Part shown: positions 32,035 through 41,106 of the stretch, one piece after another
How positions within the stretch are numbered: the first letter of the stretch is position 1
How the letters are laid out: every line of letters begins with the position of its first letter
Assembly: GCF_900220975.1 (NCBI RefSeq)
Contig: NZ_OBQD01000004.1
Coordinates: 307,234 to 371,233, forward strand
Source of the DNA: Rhizobium subbaraonis
GTDB lineage: Bacteria > Pseudomonadota > Alphaproteobacteria > Rhizobiales > Rhizobiaceae
Direction: 5' to 3'
Length of the DNA stretch: 64,000 bases
Notes under the pieces: generated by a model
Database searches by the model: none
The model's input: only the letters and a program-made list of their open reading frames with translations
What the model was told of the DNA's origin: nothing
Translations under genes and position numbers: made by a program

Positions 32035-32694
32035 ATGACCGCGCTCCTCTTCCGTGACCTCAAGCTTGCCGTGCGCGCCGGGGGCGGCGCGATGATCGGG
32101 GTCTTGTTCTTCATGACCGTGGTGGCCGTCATCCCCTTCGGCGTCGGGCCGGATCTCAACCTGCTCGCCCGCATCGGCCCGGCGATCCTGTGGATCGGGG
32201 CACTGCTCGCCGCCCTTCTCGGCCTCGACCGGCTGTTCCAGGCGGAGCGCGAGGACGGGTCTCTCGACCTGCTCCTGATGCAGGAGACGCCGCTGGTGCT
32301 GACGGTGCTGGTGAAGTGCCTGGCGCACTGGCTCGCGACCGGCCTGCCGCTGGTGCTCGCCTCTCCGCTTCTGTCGCTCTTCATGAACATGGACGCGGCG
32401 GCGATCGGGGCGACTATGCTGACGCTGCTTGTGGGAACGCCGGCGATCACGTTCATCGGGGCTGCGGGGGCGGCGATCGCCGTCGCCCTGCCGCGCGGCG
32501 GGCTGCTTGTTTCGATCCTCGTGCTGCCGCTGGCGATCCCGGTGCTGATCTTCGGCGTCAGCGCCGTCTATGCCGCCGTTCAGGAGCCGGCGCCGTTCTT
32601 GCCGCCGTTTCTGTTTTTGACCGCGCTGACGCTGGTCTTCGCCGTCATCGGGCCGGTGGCTGCGGCCGCGGCGCTTCGCGCGTCGACGGATTGA
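32035..32694 (+). CDS. ccmB: Cytochrome c maturation ABC exporter, permease subunit
   Basis: A 219-residue integral membrane protein with about six helices and the CcmB N-terminal pattern LLFRDLKLAVRAGGG, followed by FFMTVVAVIPFGVGPDLNLLARIGPAILWIGALLA in family register. It partners CcmA in the haem-handling ABC complex. The start at 32035 matches the family N-terminus; an in-frame ATG at 31972 would translate the palindromic spacer. ccmC follows after 60 bp containing a FixK/FNR-like box. Confidence 0.94.
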   Translation: MTALLFRDLKLAVRAGGGAMIGVLFFMTVVAVIPFGVGPDLNLLARIGPAILWIGALLAALLGLDRLFQAEREDGSLDLLLMQETPLVLTVLVKCLAHWLATGLPLVLASPLLSLFMNMDAAAIGATMLTLLVGTPAITFIGAAGAAIAVALPRGGLLVSILVLPLAIPVLIFGVSAVYAAVQEPAPFLPPFLFLTALTLVFAVIGPVAAAAALRASTD

Positions 32695-32705
32695 CGCAAA
32701 TGTGA

Positions 32706-32719
32706 TTGATTCCGGTCAA
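32706..32719 (+). promoter_or_regulatory. FixK/FNR-like box between ccmB and ccmC
   Basis: TTGATTCCGGTCAA agrees with TTGAT-N4-ATCAA at nine of ten specified positions. It is centred about 42 bp before the ccmC ATG. For a classical class II activator site that would place the transcript start almost at the start codon, so the position is awkward and the site may be fortuitous or repressive. Confidence 0.35.
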
Positions 32720-32754
32720 TTGAAGCCTGGCGGGTAACGCGGTAAACAAGGCCC

Positions 32755-33555
32755 ATGAGCGAACAGAGCCTGGCCATCCGCAAGTTTTCCGACCTCGCCA
32801 ACCCGACGCGGTTTCTGGCGCTGAGCGGCGCCGTCTGGCCGTGGATGGCGGCGGCGACCGCGCTGTTTTTCGCCGTCGGCCTCTATCTCTGTTTTGCCAC
32901 CGTCGGCGATTACCAGCAGGGCGAGACGGTCAGAATCATGTATGTGCACGTACCGGCCGCCTGGCTGTCGATGATGTGCTATTCGGTGATGGCGCTCTCC
33001 GCACTCGGCACGCTCGTCTGGCGGCATCCGCTGGCCGACGTCTCGGCCAAGACCGCAGCACCGATCGGCGCCTGTTTCACCTTCATCGCACTTGTCACCG
33101 GTTCGCTCTGGGGCAAGCCGATGTGGGGCACATGGTGGGTGTGGGACGCGCGGCTGACGTCGGTCTTCGTGCTGTTTTTGATGTATCTCGGGCTGATTGC
33201 GCTGAACCGCGCCGTCGACGACCCGGCGCGCGCGGCCAAGGTCGGCGCCATCCTGATCCTCGTCGGCTTCGTCAACATCCCGATCATCAAGTTCTCGGTC
33301 GACTGGTGGAACACGCTGCACCAGCCGGCGAGCGTGATCCGGCTCGACGGCCCGGCGATCGATCCTGAATTCCTGCGGCCCCTGCTGGTGATGGCAATCG
33401 CCTTCACGCTGCTTTTCTTCACGCTGCACATTGTGGCGATGCGCAACGAGATCCTGCGCCGCCGCGTCTCCACGCTAAGGCGTCTTGCGGCGCGCTCCGC
33501 CGGTCGGGGAACGTCCGGGCCGGTTCCGGCCGGCGTGGGGGAGGGGCATCCATGA
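32755..33555 (+). CDS. ccmC: Haem-handling membrane protein of cytochrome c maturation
   Basis: A 266-residue inner-membrane protein with six helices that loads haem onto CcmE. The tryptophan-rich periplasmic haem motif WGTWWVWDARLTS is present, together with the conserved VHVPAAWLSM before it and WWNTLHQPASV after it. The ATG has AAGG five bases upstream. It overlaps ccmD by four bases (ATGA), so translation is coupled. Confidence 0.97.
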   Translation: MSEQSLAIRKFSDLANPTRFLALSGAVWPWMAAATALFFAVGLYLCFATVGDYQQGETVRIMYVHVPAAWLSMMCYSVMALSALGTLVWRHPLADVSAKTAAPIGACFTFIALVTGSLWGKPMWGTWWVWDARLTSVFVLFLMYLGLIALNRAVDDPARAAKVGAILILVGFVNIPIIKFSVDWWNTLHQPASVIRLDGPAIDPEFLRPLLVMAIAFTLLFFTLHIVAMRNEILRRRVSTLRRLAARSAGRGTSGPVPAGVGEGHP

Positions 33556-33713
33556 CCCATCTCGCCTATGTCGCAGCCGCCTACGCGGCGGCCTTCCTGA
33601 CCGTTGCGGGCCTTGTTCTCTGGGTCTGGCTTGACGGACGCGCGCGTCGCCGGGAATTGGCCATTCTGGAAGCTGCCGGCATCCGCAGGCGCTCGGCCGG
33701 AGAGGCCAAATGA
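33552..33713 (+). CDS. ccmD: Small haem exporter subunit CcmD
   Basis: A 53-residue protein encoded between ccmC and ccmG. It starts MTHLAYVAAAYAAAF, has one membrane helix (about residues 7-27, ending LVLWVWLD) and a basic cytoplasmic tail with RARRRELAILEAAG, the form of CcmD in Alphaproteobacteria. CcmD stabilises the CcmABC-CcmE complex. It overlaps both neighbours by four bases (ATGA junctions at 33552 and 33710), which confirms the reading frame. Confidence 0.93.
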   Translation: MTHLAYVAAAYAAAFLTVAGLVLWVWLDGRARRRELAILEAAGIRRRSAGEAK

Positions 33714-34321
33714 GCGTGCCTGCTCAGGAAAAGCCGGCCGGTTCGCGCATGAGGCTGCTTCTGGCGCTTCTGCCGCTCGTGATTTTTGCCACCCTGGCGG
33801 CGATCTTCTTCTTCCAGCTGCGTTCGGGGCGGGACGCGTCCGAAATTCCCTCCGCGCTCATCGGCACGCCTGCGCCGTTCCGCGACCTGGAGCCGCTTGC
33901 CGGTGCCATGCGCGACGGCGTGCCGGTGCCGGCGCTGACGGCGGAGACTGCAAAGGGCAAGCTCACCCTCGTCAACTTCTGGGCATCCTGGTGTGTGCCC
34001 TGCCGGCAGGAACACCCCGCGATCATGGCGCTGGCGCAGGATCCGCGGCTGACGGTCCTCGGCGTCAACTACAAGGACGGCAACGAGAATGCGCTGCGCT
34101 TCCTTGGCGAACTCGGTAATCCCTTCGCGGCGATCGGGCTCGATCCGAACGGCAAGATGGCAATCGACTTTGGCGTCTACGGGATCCCCGAATCCTATCT
34201 CGTCGGGGCCGACGGCACGATCCTCTACAAGAAGGTCGGCCCGTTCGACGAGGACAGCATTCGAAACGGGCTGATGCCGGCGATCGAAAAGGCGCAGGGG
34301 CGGCCGGCACCCGCGGGCTGA
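33710..34321 (+). CDS. ccmG: Thiol:disulfide interchange protein of cytochrome c maturation (DsbE/CycY)
   Basis: A 203-residue membrane-anchored periplasmic thioredoxin that reduces apocytochrome c cysteines before haem attachment. A signal-anchor occupies residues 15-36; the active site is WCVPC (C95, C98) in VNFWASWCVPCRQEHP; YGIPESYLV holds the cis-proline segment typical of CcmG. It ends the ccmABCDG cluster. The remaining maturation genes (ccmE, ccmF, ccmH) are not in this window, as in rhizobia where they form the separate cyc operon. The convergent LysE gene begins 30 bp further on. Confidence 0.95.
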   Translation: MSVPAQEKPAGSRMRLLLALLPLVIFATLAAIFFFQLRSGRDASEIPSALIGTPAPFRDLEPLAGAMRDGVPVPALTAETAKGKLTLVNFWASWCVPCRQEHPAIMALAQDPRLTVLGVNYKDGNENALRFLGELGNPFAAIGLDPNGKMAIDFGVYGIPESYLVGADGTILYKKVGPFDEDSIRNGLMPAIEKAQGRPAPAG

Positions 34322-34351
34322 GACTTTTCCAGCCCCGTTCTCGTTCTGCTG

Positions 34352-35047
34352 TTATGCCCGGCGCCAGCCGGCAAGCCCCGGCGCTGCATGCCAGATCGCC
34401 TGTACGGCAAAGCCCATGAACAGCAGGCCGGACATGCGTACGATCGCAAGCTCATGGCGCTTGTAGAAGCGGCGGACGATCGATGCGCCGATGATCGCGA
34501 TCAGGATGATGTCGGCGATCAGGAAGCCGAAGAAGGACACGGCCAGCAGCATCGGCAACGCCGAAAAATCCAGCGCGTTCGAGGAACTGGCGAGCAGGGC
34601 GGTGAACGTCGCCAGCGCGACGGGATAGCCCTTGGGGTTTGTCAGGCCGAAGATCAGCCCGCGCCGCAGCGGCCGCTCCACGGCCAGCAGCGGCTGGTCC
34701 GTGCCGCGCGGCTTCGCCCGCAGCGCCGTCCATCCGATCCAGGCAAGATAGAGGCCGCAAAACAAGCCCAGCACGTCGAAGACCAGGGTGCCGACGGTCT
34801 TTGCGCCGACGATCGCCACAAGTGCAAGCGTCGACCAGACGAGATCGCCGGCGAGATGGCCTCCCATGAACATGGCGCCCGCCTTCCTGCCCTGACCGGC
34901 CCCGATGCCGAGCAGCGCCAGGAAGGCCGGCCCGGGAATGAGCACGTAGAAGAGAGCGGCCAGAAAGGCGCCGAAGAGCATGGATCCGGTCATGCGAAAC
35001 TCCGCGAGGAAAGAGCCGATCTGATCCTGCAATCGATCGTCCGTCAA
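34352..35047 (-). CDS. LysE/RhtB-family exporter
   Basis: A polytopic membrane protein of up to 231 residues, six predicted helices, with the family motif IPGPAFLALLGIGAGQGRKAG near the N-terminus and TNPKGYPVALATF in the middle. Family members export amino acids or related metabolites. A start at M19 (MTGSMLFGAFLAALFYVL, ATG near 34993) gives the usual family length and may be the true one. The exported compound is not predictable. It is convergent with ccmG and divergent from the MFS gene. Confidence 0.85.
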   Translation of the reverse strand: MTDDRLQDQIGSFLAEFRMTGSMLFGAFLAALFYVLIPGPAFLALLGIGAGQGRKAGAMFMGGHLAGDLVWSTLALVAIVGAKTVGTLVFDVLGLFCGLYLAWIGWTALRAKPRGTDQPLLAVERPLRRGLIFGLTNPKGYPVALATFTALLASSSNALDFSALPMLLAVSFFGFLIADIILIAIIGASIVRRFYKRHELAIVRMSGLLFMGFAVQAIWHAAPGLAGWRRA

Positions 35048-35219
35048 GCGAGAAGGCGTTCGTGCCGATGTGCCAGCCCCGGTTCATCCCCGCTCCAATC
35101 AGACTTTGCCGGACACCGGCTCCAGCCTCGCTCGATGGACGCGGGTTGCTTTGCGACGGGTGAGGTCTGTAAGACGAAACGCACGGGTCCGAGATTTTCG
35201 GGAACGCCAGGGAAGTTCG

Positions 35220-36422
35220 ATGACGCCTATGAAGATGACCGAGCGCCGCACCACCCTGATCGGCGCGCTCTTGACTGCGCTCGGTCCGGTCTCGATGGCG
35301 CTGTATACGCCGGCCATGCCGACGCTCGTGCATGCGTTCGACACGAGCGACGCCACGATCAAGATGACGCTGTCGCTCTATTTCGGCGGTTTTGCCTTCG
35401 CCCAACTCGTTGCCGGCCCTCTCGCCGACGCCTTCGGCAGGCGCGCGGCGACAATCCTGTTCCTGGGCATCTACCTCGCCGGCAGCGTGATCGCCGCCTT
35501 TGCCCCGAGCGTCGAGTGGCTGCTGGCGGGCCGGCTGGTTCAGGGCATCGGGGCATCCGTCGGCGTGACGGTGTCCCGGGCGATCGTGCGCGACCAGTTC
35601 GTAGGCCACGAGGCCGCCCGCATCATGAACATGATCGGCATCATGCTGGCGGTCGCGCCGGCCACGGCGCCGACGCTTGGCGGCCTTGCGCTCGCCGCGT
35701 TCGGCTGGAACTCGGTCTTCTTCCTCATGGTCGGCTTCGGCATCGCCGCCTGCCTGGTCGCCATCCTGTTGCTGCATGAGACCGTCGTTCCCGAGCCCCG
35801 CCGGGCCGCCCCCGGGCCGCTCATGCGGGCCTATCTCGAGCTTGCGCGCGACACCCGGTTTGTTTCAGCCGCCTTCGTCATGGGCGGCGCCATCGGCGCG
35901 CTCTATGCGCAGGCGACCATGCTGCCCTTTATCCTGATCGGCGAGGCGGGGCTGACCCCGACGCAGTTCGGCTTGAGCATGATCATGCAATCGGGGTCCT
36001 ATTTCCTCGGTTCCGTCGCGCTCCGACACTTCTCGCGCCGGCGCGAGGGATTGGCGGCGGTCAAGGTCGGGCTGGTCTTCATCGGGCTCGGCGCGGTGAT
36101 GATGACGGGATCGTCCTTCTTCCTGCATCCGAGCTTCTGGACGATCATGGTGCCGGTCGCGATCTATACGATCGGTATCGCCTTCGTAGGGCCGCAGATG
36201 ACCACGGCCGGTATGTTTCCCTTCCCGCATATCGCCGGCTCAGCCTCCGCCCTGATGGGCTTCATCCAGATGGGTTTCGGCCTGCTCGGCGGCATCACAG
36301 CGGCTGCGATCGGCATGCCCGTGATAGCCTTTGGCGTCGTCGTGCCCTTCATGGGGGCGGTCGCCATCCTGTCCTTTCTGTGTTTCGTCGGGGCAGCGGA
36401 GCGCGCCGGCCCGGATCGCTAG
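35220..36422 (+). CDS. Bcr/CflA-type MFS multidrug efflux transporter
   Basis: A 400-residue, 12-helix proton-driven exporter. Motif A appears as GPLADAFGRRA after helix 2 and the family's GRLVQGIGASVGVTVSRAIVRDQF follows, which marks the Bcr/CflA drug-resistance branch. The ATG at 35220 is preferred because it begins MTPMKMTERRTTLIGALLTALGPVS in family register; the open frame upstream adds 50 residues of non-membrane sequence. Actual substrates are unknown. Confidence 0.87.
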   Translation: MTPMKMTERRTTLIGALLTALGPVSMALYTPAMPTLVHAFDTSDATIKMTLSLYFGGFAFAQLVAGPLADAFGRRAATILFLGIYLAGSVIAAFAPSVEWLLAGRLVQGIGASVGVTVSRAIVRDQFVGHEAARIMNMIGIMLAVAPATAPTLGGLALAAFGWNSVFFLMVGFGIAACLVAILLLHETVVPEPRRAAPGPLMRAYLELARDTRFVSAAFVMGGAIGALYAQATMLPFILIGEAGLTPTQFGLSMIMQSGSYFLGSVALRHFSRRREGLAAVKVGLVFIGLGAVMMTGSSFFLHPSFWTIMVPVAIYTIGIAFVGPQMTTAGMFPFPHIAGSASALMGFIQMGFGLLGGITAAAIGMPVIAFGVVVPFMGAVAILSFLCFVGAAERAGPDR

Positions 36423-36424
36423 CG

Positions 36425-36458
36425 CAGAAAAAACCCGCCGAAGCTGTCTCCGGCGGGT
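36425..36458 (-). terminator. Rho-independent terminator of argG
   Basis: On the minus strand ACCCGCCGGAG pairs with CTTCGGCGGGT (one G-T pair) around a four-base loop and is followed by six T residues and CTG. It lies 40 bp past the argG stop and, on the other strand, just after the MFS gene stop. Confidence 0.88.
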
Positions 36459-36497
36459 CCATGTTCTGCTCCTGGGCGTGACAGGCGCGAAAGCGCG

Positions 36498-37721
36498 TCA
36501 GGCCTTGCGGTTTCTGGCTGCCAACGTGCGCAGTCTCAGCGCATTCAGCTTGATGAAGCCGGCCGCATCCTTCTGGTCGTAGGCGCCCTGGTCGTCCTCG
36601 AAGGTGACGAGCTTGTCGGAATAGAGCGACTTTTCCGATTCGCGGCCGATGACCATGACATTGCCCTTGTAGAGCTTCAGCGTCACTTCGCCTTCGACAT
36701 GCTCCTGGCTCTTGTCGATCAGTGCCTGCAGCATCTCCCGCTCCGGGGAGAACCAGAAGCCGTAGTAGATCAGCTCCGCATAGCGCGGCATCAGCTCGTC
36801 CTTGAGATGCGCGGCACCACGGTCGAGCGTGATCGATTCGATCGCCCGATGCGCGGCCAGCAGGATCGTGCCGCCGGGGGTCTCGTAGACGCCGCGCGAC
36901 TTCATGCCGACGAAGCGGTTTTCCACGAGGTCGAGACGACCGATGCCGTTGTCGCGGCCGTAATTGTTGAGGGTCGCCAGCAGCGTTGCCGGCGACATGC
37001 GCACGCCGTTGATCGACACCGCATCGCCACGCTCGAAGCCGACCTTGATGACGGTCGCCTGGTCGGGGGCGCTTTCCGGCGAAATCGTGCGCATGTGCAC
37101 GTATTCAGGCGCCTCGACGGCCGGGTCTTCCAGAACCTTGCCCTCGGAGGAGGAGTGCAGCAGGTTGGCGTCGACGGAGAACGGCGCTTCGCCCTTCTTG
37201 TCCTTGGCGACCGGGATCTGGTGCTGTTCGGCGAATTCGAGCAGATGCGTGCGGCTCTTGAAAGCCCAGTCGCGCCACGGCGCGATGATCTTGATGTCAG
37301 GGTTCAGCGCATAGGCCGAAAGCTCGAAGCGAACCTGATCATTGCCCTTGCCGGTCGCGCCATGGGCGATTGCGTCGGCGCCGGTCTTCTTGGCGATCTC
37401 GATCAGGTGCTTGGAGATTAGCGGACGGGCAATCGAGGTGCCGAGCAGGTAGACGCCTTCGTAGACGGCATTGGCGCGGAACATCGGGAAGACGAAATCG
37501 CGTACGAATTCCTCGCGCACGTCCTCGATGAAGATCTCCTTGATGCCGAGCATCTCCGCCTTCTTGCGGGCAGGTTCAAGCTCCTCGCCCTGGCCGAGGT
37601 CGGCGGTAAAGGTGACGACTTCAGCACCGAGCTCGGTCTGCAGCCACTTCAGGATGATGGAGGTGTCCAGGCCGCCCGAATAGGCGAGGACGACTTTCTT
37701 GACGTCTTTGGGAAGTGCCAT
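36498..37721 (-). CDS. argG: Argininosuccinate synthase
   Basis: Condenses citrulline and aspartate with ATP to give argininosuccinate, the penultimate step of arginine synthesis. The 407-residue protein has the N-type ATP pyrophosphatase P-loop AYSGGLDTS at residues 13-21, [11 protein letters not shown] and the [12 protein letters not shown] segment. It is the bacterial type I form of normal length. The ATG at 37721 gives the family start [17 protein letters not shown]; an in-frame ATG at 37811 would add 30 unconserved residues. A strong terminator follows. Confidence 0.97.
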   Translation of the reverse strand: MALPKDVKKVVLAYSGGLDTSIILKWLQTELGAEVVTFTADLGQGEELEPARKKAEMLGIKEIFIEDVREEFVRDFVFPMFRANAVYEGVYLLGTSIARPLISKHLIEIAKKTGADAIAHGATGKGNDQVRFELSAYALNPDIKIIAPWRDWAFKSRTHLLEFAEQHQIPVAKDKKGEAPFSVDANLLHSSSEGKVLEDPAVEAPEYVHMRTISPESAPDQATVIKVGFERGDAVSINGVRMSPATLLATLNNYGRDNGIGRLDLVENRFVGMKSRGVYETPGGTILLAAHRAIESITLDRGAAHLKDELMPRYAELIYYGFWFSPEREMLQALIDKSQEHVEGEVTLKLYKGNVMVIGRESEKSLYSDKLVTFEDDQGAYDQKDAAGFIKLNALRLRTLAARNRKA

Positions 37722-37845
37722 GTCAATGTGATCCGTACGCATGGGCGGCCGCAAGCCGCCTGTTCTTCGAGAAATTCGGGGCACTCTTAGCGAGTTTTGC
37801 GGCCGGCGCAAGGTTTGGCCGCGGCGCCGCAGAGCCTATTGCGCC

Positions 37846-38505
37846 TCAGGCGAGGTCGAGGCCCATCTGCCAGAAATCCGCCTCCAGCCGGGTCGCATCG
37901 CGAAAGACGCCTGAGAGAGTGTCGATGCGTGCATCATCCACCCGCGAAAGCCTGTTGTCGAGCCAATCGATCTCGGCTTTGACGAGGGTCTGGTATTCCG
38001 CCCCAGCATACATCTCGATCCAGCCGCGGTAGGGATTGCCCTCAAGCCGCGTGAAGGGTTGCTCCATGATCCACCGGGCGATGTCGCCATAGCCGACGAT
38101 GCAGGGGGCAAGCGCGACATGCAGATCCAGCAGGTCGCCGCTCATTCCGGCGTCGAGCACGTAGCGGGTATAGGCCAGGGTCGCGCGCGACTCCGGCAAT
38201 GTCTCCAGCTCTTTTTCCCCGATACCCCAGCTCGCGCAGAAGGCGACGTGAAGCCCGATCTCGACATCGACAATGGCCCTGAGGCTCGCGAGCCCCTGTC
38301 GGATCTCGGACAGGTTCCGGCTCTTGTAGACGGCAAGCCCCCAGGCTCGGGCGAACTGGATGAGGAACAGGTAGTCCTGCTTCAGGTAATGACGGAAGGC
38401 TTCCTCGCGAAGCGTGCCGTCGGCGAGAGCGCGTACGAACGCATGTTCGCAATAGGACTTCCATTCGGCAGTGTTGCGGGCCTTGAGGGTTTCGAAGTTT
38501 GCCAA
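37846..38505 (-). CDS. tenA: TenA-family aminopyrimidine aminohydrolase (thiaminase II)
   Basis: Salvages thiamine degradation products by hydrolysing aminomethylpyrimidines to HMP. From the TTG at 38505, which has GGAG seven bases upstream, the protein is 219 residues. Key TenA features are FRHYLKQDYLFL, catalytic cysteine C135 in ALAPCIVGYGDIARW (same number as in B. subtilis TenA) and the C-terminal glutamate E208 in RLEADFW. An open frame reaching 38778 exists but its extra N-terminus is not TenA-like. No thiamine riboswitch precedes it, and no other thiamine gene is adjacent. Confidence 0.88.
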   Translation of the reverse strand: MANFETLKARNTAEWKSYCEHAFVRALADGTLREEAFRHYLKQDYLFLIQFARAWGLAVYKSRNLSEIRQGLASLRAIVDVEIGLHVAFCASWGIGEKELETLPESRATLAYTRYVLDAGMSGDLLDLHVALAPCIVGYGDIARWIMEQPFTRLEGNPYRGWIEMYAGAEYQTLVKAEIDWLDNRLSRVDDARIDTLSGVFRDATRLEADFWQMGLDLA

Positions 38506-38607
38506 AGGGGGTCTCCATTTTTCTCGCGACCAAGGCAGCAAAAAGCGGCCATTGGCCGACGATGGCAAGGGAGGTATAAGCAAGTCATGCATCCTTGGGA
38601 ACCGATC

Positions 38608-39258
38608 ATGGAATATCTGCCCTCGCTGGCGACGTTCATCGCCTTCACCGCCGCAAGCCTGCTTCTGGCGGCAACGCCGGGACCCGACATGACGCTTTCG
38701 ATCAGCCGGGCTCTGTCGCAGGGTCGCGGGCCGGCGCTCTGGGTGGTGTTCGGCACCAGCATGGGCATTATCGTGCACACGCTGCTCGTCGCCTTCGGCA
38801 TCTCGGCGCTGATTACCGCATCGCCGACCGCGTTCGCGATCCTCAAGACCGGCGGCGCGGGCTATCTGCTCTGGCTCGCGATCCAGGCGATCCGCTACGG
38901 TTCCAGCTTTTCGGACACGCAGGGCGAGGCCGTCGCAACGCCGAGGGCATCCGCGCTTGCCAACATCTCCACCGGCTTCTGGGTCAATCTGCTGAATCCG
39001 AAGGTCATTATCTTCTTCATGACCTTCCTGCCGCAGTTCGTCTCGGCCGGCGACCCCGATGTCACCGGGAAGCTGATCGTGCTGGGGCTGCTGTTCATCG
39101 CGATCGGCATGCCGGTCAACACGATCGTCGTGCTGGCGGCCGACAAGCTCTCCGCATGGCTGCGCAACAACAAGGGCGTGCTGCGCGGGCTCGACTATAC
39201 GTTTGCCGGCGTCTTTTCGATCTTCGCCGTCAAGATCTTCCTGACCCAGTCGCGCTGA
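38608..39258 (+). CDS. LysE/RhtB-family exporter
   Basis: A 216-residue, six-helix membrane protein with ATPGPDMTLSISRALSQGRG in the first loop and LLNPKVIIFFMTFLPQFV in the middle, both diagnostic of the RhtB branch that exports amino acids such as homoserine/threonine or their analogues. The ATG at 38608 has GGGA at good spacing; the in-frame ATG at 38587 adds seven residues and cannot be excluded. It is divergent from tenA by about 100 bp and ends at a strong hairpin shared with the ABC operon. Confidence 0.87.
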   Translation: MEYLPSLATFIAFTAASLLLAATPGPDMTLSISRALSQGRGPALWVVFGTSMGIIVHTLLVAFGISALITASPTAFAILKTGGAGYLLWLAIQAIRYGSSFSDTQGEAVATPRASALANISTGFWVNLLNPKVIIFFMTFLPQFVSAGDPDVTGKLIVLGLLFIAIGMPVNTIVVLAADKLSAWLRNNKGVLRGLDYTFAGVFSIFAVKIFLTQSR

Positions 39259-39271
39259 CCGAAGAGCGACA

Positions 39272-39299
39272 TCAGGAAAAGCGTCGGCGCTTTTCCTGA
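39272..39299. terminator. Hairpin between convergent lysE-type gene and ABC importer operon
   Basis: TCAGGAAAAGCG (39272-39283) pairs perfectly with CGCTTTTCCTGA (39288-39299) around TCGG. No long T-run follows on either strand, but the stability and the convergent position argue for a bidirectional terminator. Confidence 0.7.
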
Positions 39300-39309
39300 C
39301 CGTTCCGTC

Positions 39310-40104
39310 TCAGCCGATCAGCAATGCGTCGTCGTCCAGCGTCTGGCCGCGCATCTTGCGGAACATCGCGATCAGGTCCTCCACCTGCAGGTTCTTGCGG
39401 TTATCGCCTGCAACGTCGAGGACGATCTCGCCGCCGTGCAGCATGACGGTGCGGTGACCGTAGTCGAGCGCCTGGCGCATCGAGTGAGTGACCATCAGCG
39501 TCGTCAGCTTGCGCTCCGACACGATCTTCTGCGTCAGGGTCATGATGAATTCGGCCATGCCCGGATCAAGCGCCGCGGTATGTTCGTCGAGCAGCAGCAC
39601 GTCGGAGCCGGCAAGCGTCGCCATCACCAGCGAAACCGCCTGGCGCTGGCCACCCGAAAGCAGGTCCATGCGGTCGCGCATGCGGTTTTCAAGCCCGAGG
39701 TTCAGCTCGGCGATCCGCTCGCGGAAATGTTCCCGGCGGCTCGTCCCGAGTGCCGGCGCAAGGCCGCGCCGTTCGCCGCGCCGTGCGGCGAGCGCCAGGT
39801 TTTCCTCGATCGACAGCGCCCCGCAGCTACCCGTCAGCGGGTCCTGGAACACGCGGGCGACCCGTCCGGCGCGCGCGGCCGTCCCCTGTCGTGTCACGTC
39901 CGCCGTCCCAATTTTTACCTGCCCCTCCGTCGCGATCACGTCGCCGGCGAGGACGCCGAGCAGCGTCGACTTGCCCGCGCCGTTCGAGCCGATGACGGTG
40001 ACGAAGGAGCCCTCGTCGATCGTCAGGTCCACGCCGTTGAGCGCCTGCTTTTCCAGCGGCGTGCCGCGGCCGAAGACTACCTTGATTTTGGAGAGCGAGA
40101 TCAC
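39310..40104 (-). CDS. ABC importer ATP-binding subunit (TrpXYZ/LIV-type system)
   Basis: A 264-residue ABC ATPase with Walker A GSNGAGKS (about 38-45), signature LLSGGQRQAVSLVMA, Walker B DVLLLDEHTAALDP and the switch histidine in VTHSMRQAL. The unusual DEHTAALDP Walker B/D-loop is typical of the ATPases paired with PF04392-type binding proteins. It overlaps the permease gene by four bases and is the last gene of a binding protein-permease-ATPase operon. Confidence 0.92.
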   Translation of the reverse strand: MISLSKIKVVFGRGTPLEKQALNGVDLTIDEGSFVTVIGSNGAGKSTLLGVLAGDVIATEGQVKIGTADVTRQGTAARAGRVARVFQDPLTGSCGALSIEENLALAARRGERRGLAPALGTSRREHFRERIAELNLGLENRMRDRMDLLSGGQRQAVSLVMATLAGSDVLLLDEHTAALDPGMAEFIMTLTQKIVSERKLTTLMVTHSMRQALDYGHRTVMLHGGEIVLDVAGDNRKNLQVEDLIAMFRKMRGQTLDDDALLIG

Positions 40105-40976
40105 GATGCGGCTCCTCCGCGGCGAAGACGCGGCAGAACCAGCGCCACGGTGACGAGGACCGCCGTCACGAGGTTAAGGTCGGACGCCTGCAGGCCGAGC
40201 ACGTCGGAGGAAAGCGCAAGCTGGATGGCAATGCGGTAGAGGATCGAGCCGAGAACGCAACCGATCAGTGCCATCAGGATGCCGCGTGCGCCAAACAGCG
40301 TCTCGCCGATGATGACGGCAGCAAGGCCGACCACGATCGTGCCGACGCCGGACGTCACGTCGGCAAATCCATTGGTCTGGGCGAAGAGTGCGCCGCCCAG
40401 CGCGACCAGCGCGTTCGAAAGCGCGATGCCAAGGTAGATCTGCCGGTCGGTGTTGACGCCCTGCGCCCGCGCCATCCGCGCATTGGCGCCGGTCGCCCGC
40501 ATCGAAAGCCCCGCGTCGCTCTCGAGGAAGCGCCAGACGAGGAAGACGGCGACGATCACCAGCACGCCGACGAAGAGCGGGCGCACATAGAAATCGCGCA
40601 GGCCATGGCCGAAGAACGGGCTCAGCATCGTGTCCGCATTGATCAGCGCGACGTTAGGCTTGCCCATCACGCGCAGGTTGACGGAGAACAGCGCGATCAT
40701 CGTCAGGATCGAGGCCAGCAGGTTCAGGATCCGGAAGCGAACGTTCAGCATCGCCGTGACGAGGCCGGCGCCTGCACCGGCGACCATCGCCACCGCCGCT
40801 GCCAGCCACGGATTGACGCCTGCGATGATCAGCACCGCCGTCACCGCGGCACCCAGCGGGAACGATCCGTCTACGGTCAGGTCGGGGAAATCCAGCACAC
40901 GGAAGGCGAGGTAGACGCCGATCGCGACGAAGGCATAGACCAGCCCCAGTTCGACGGCACCCCAGAAGGCAATCAT
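40101..40976 (-). CDS. ABC importer permease (BPD_transp_2 type)
   Basis: A membrane protein of about 291 residues, with eight or more helices and the branched-chain-amino-acid/sugar permease pattern (VYAFVAIGVYLAFRVLDFPDLTVDGS early, MRATGANARMARAQGVNTD in the EAA-like loop). The ATG at 40976 is chosen because the frame upstream to 41036 is polar and unlike the family; a GTG two codons earlier is equally possible. It lies between the binding-protein and ATPase genes. Confidence 0.9.
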   Translation of the reverse strand: MIAFWGAVELGLVYAFVAIGVYLAFRVLDFPDLTVDGSFPLGAAVTAVLIIAGVNPWLAAAVAMVAGAGAGLVTAMLNVRFRILNLLASILTMIALFSVNLRVMGKPNVALINADTMLSPFFGHGLRDFYVRPLFVGVLVIVAVFLVWRFLESDAGLSMRATGANARMARAQGVNTDRQIYLGIALSNALVALGGALFAQTNGFADVTSGVGTIVVGLAAVIIGETLFGARGILMALIGCVLGSILYRIAIQLALSSDVLGLQASDLNLVTAVLVTVALVLPRLRRGGAAS

Positions 40977-41106
40977 GCTCACTGCAACGGTTCTCTCTTC
41001 TTGTCCCTCCCGCGAGGACGCGGGACGGGCACTCAACGTATCAACCGCCGTCGGTCTGCCCGGCGGCGGTTGATAACGTCCAAAGCGCCTGGTTCAGCGC
41101 GCTAAC

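Noticed and set aside
38506-38607. Thiamine-pyrophosphate riboswitch upstream of tenA
   Set aside because: The CTGAGA and ACCTGAT signatures of the THI element are absent from the short intergenic region.
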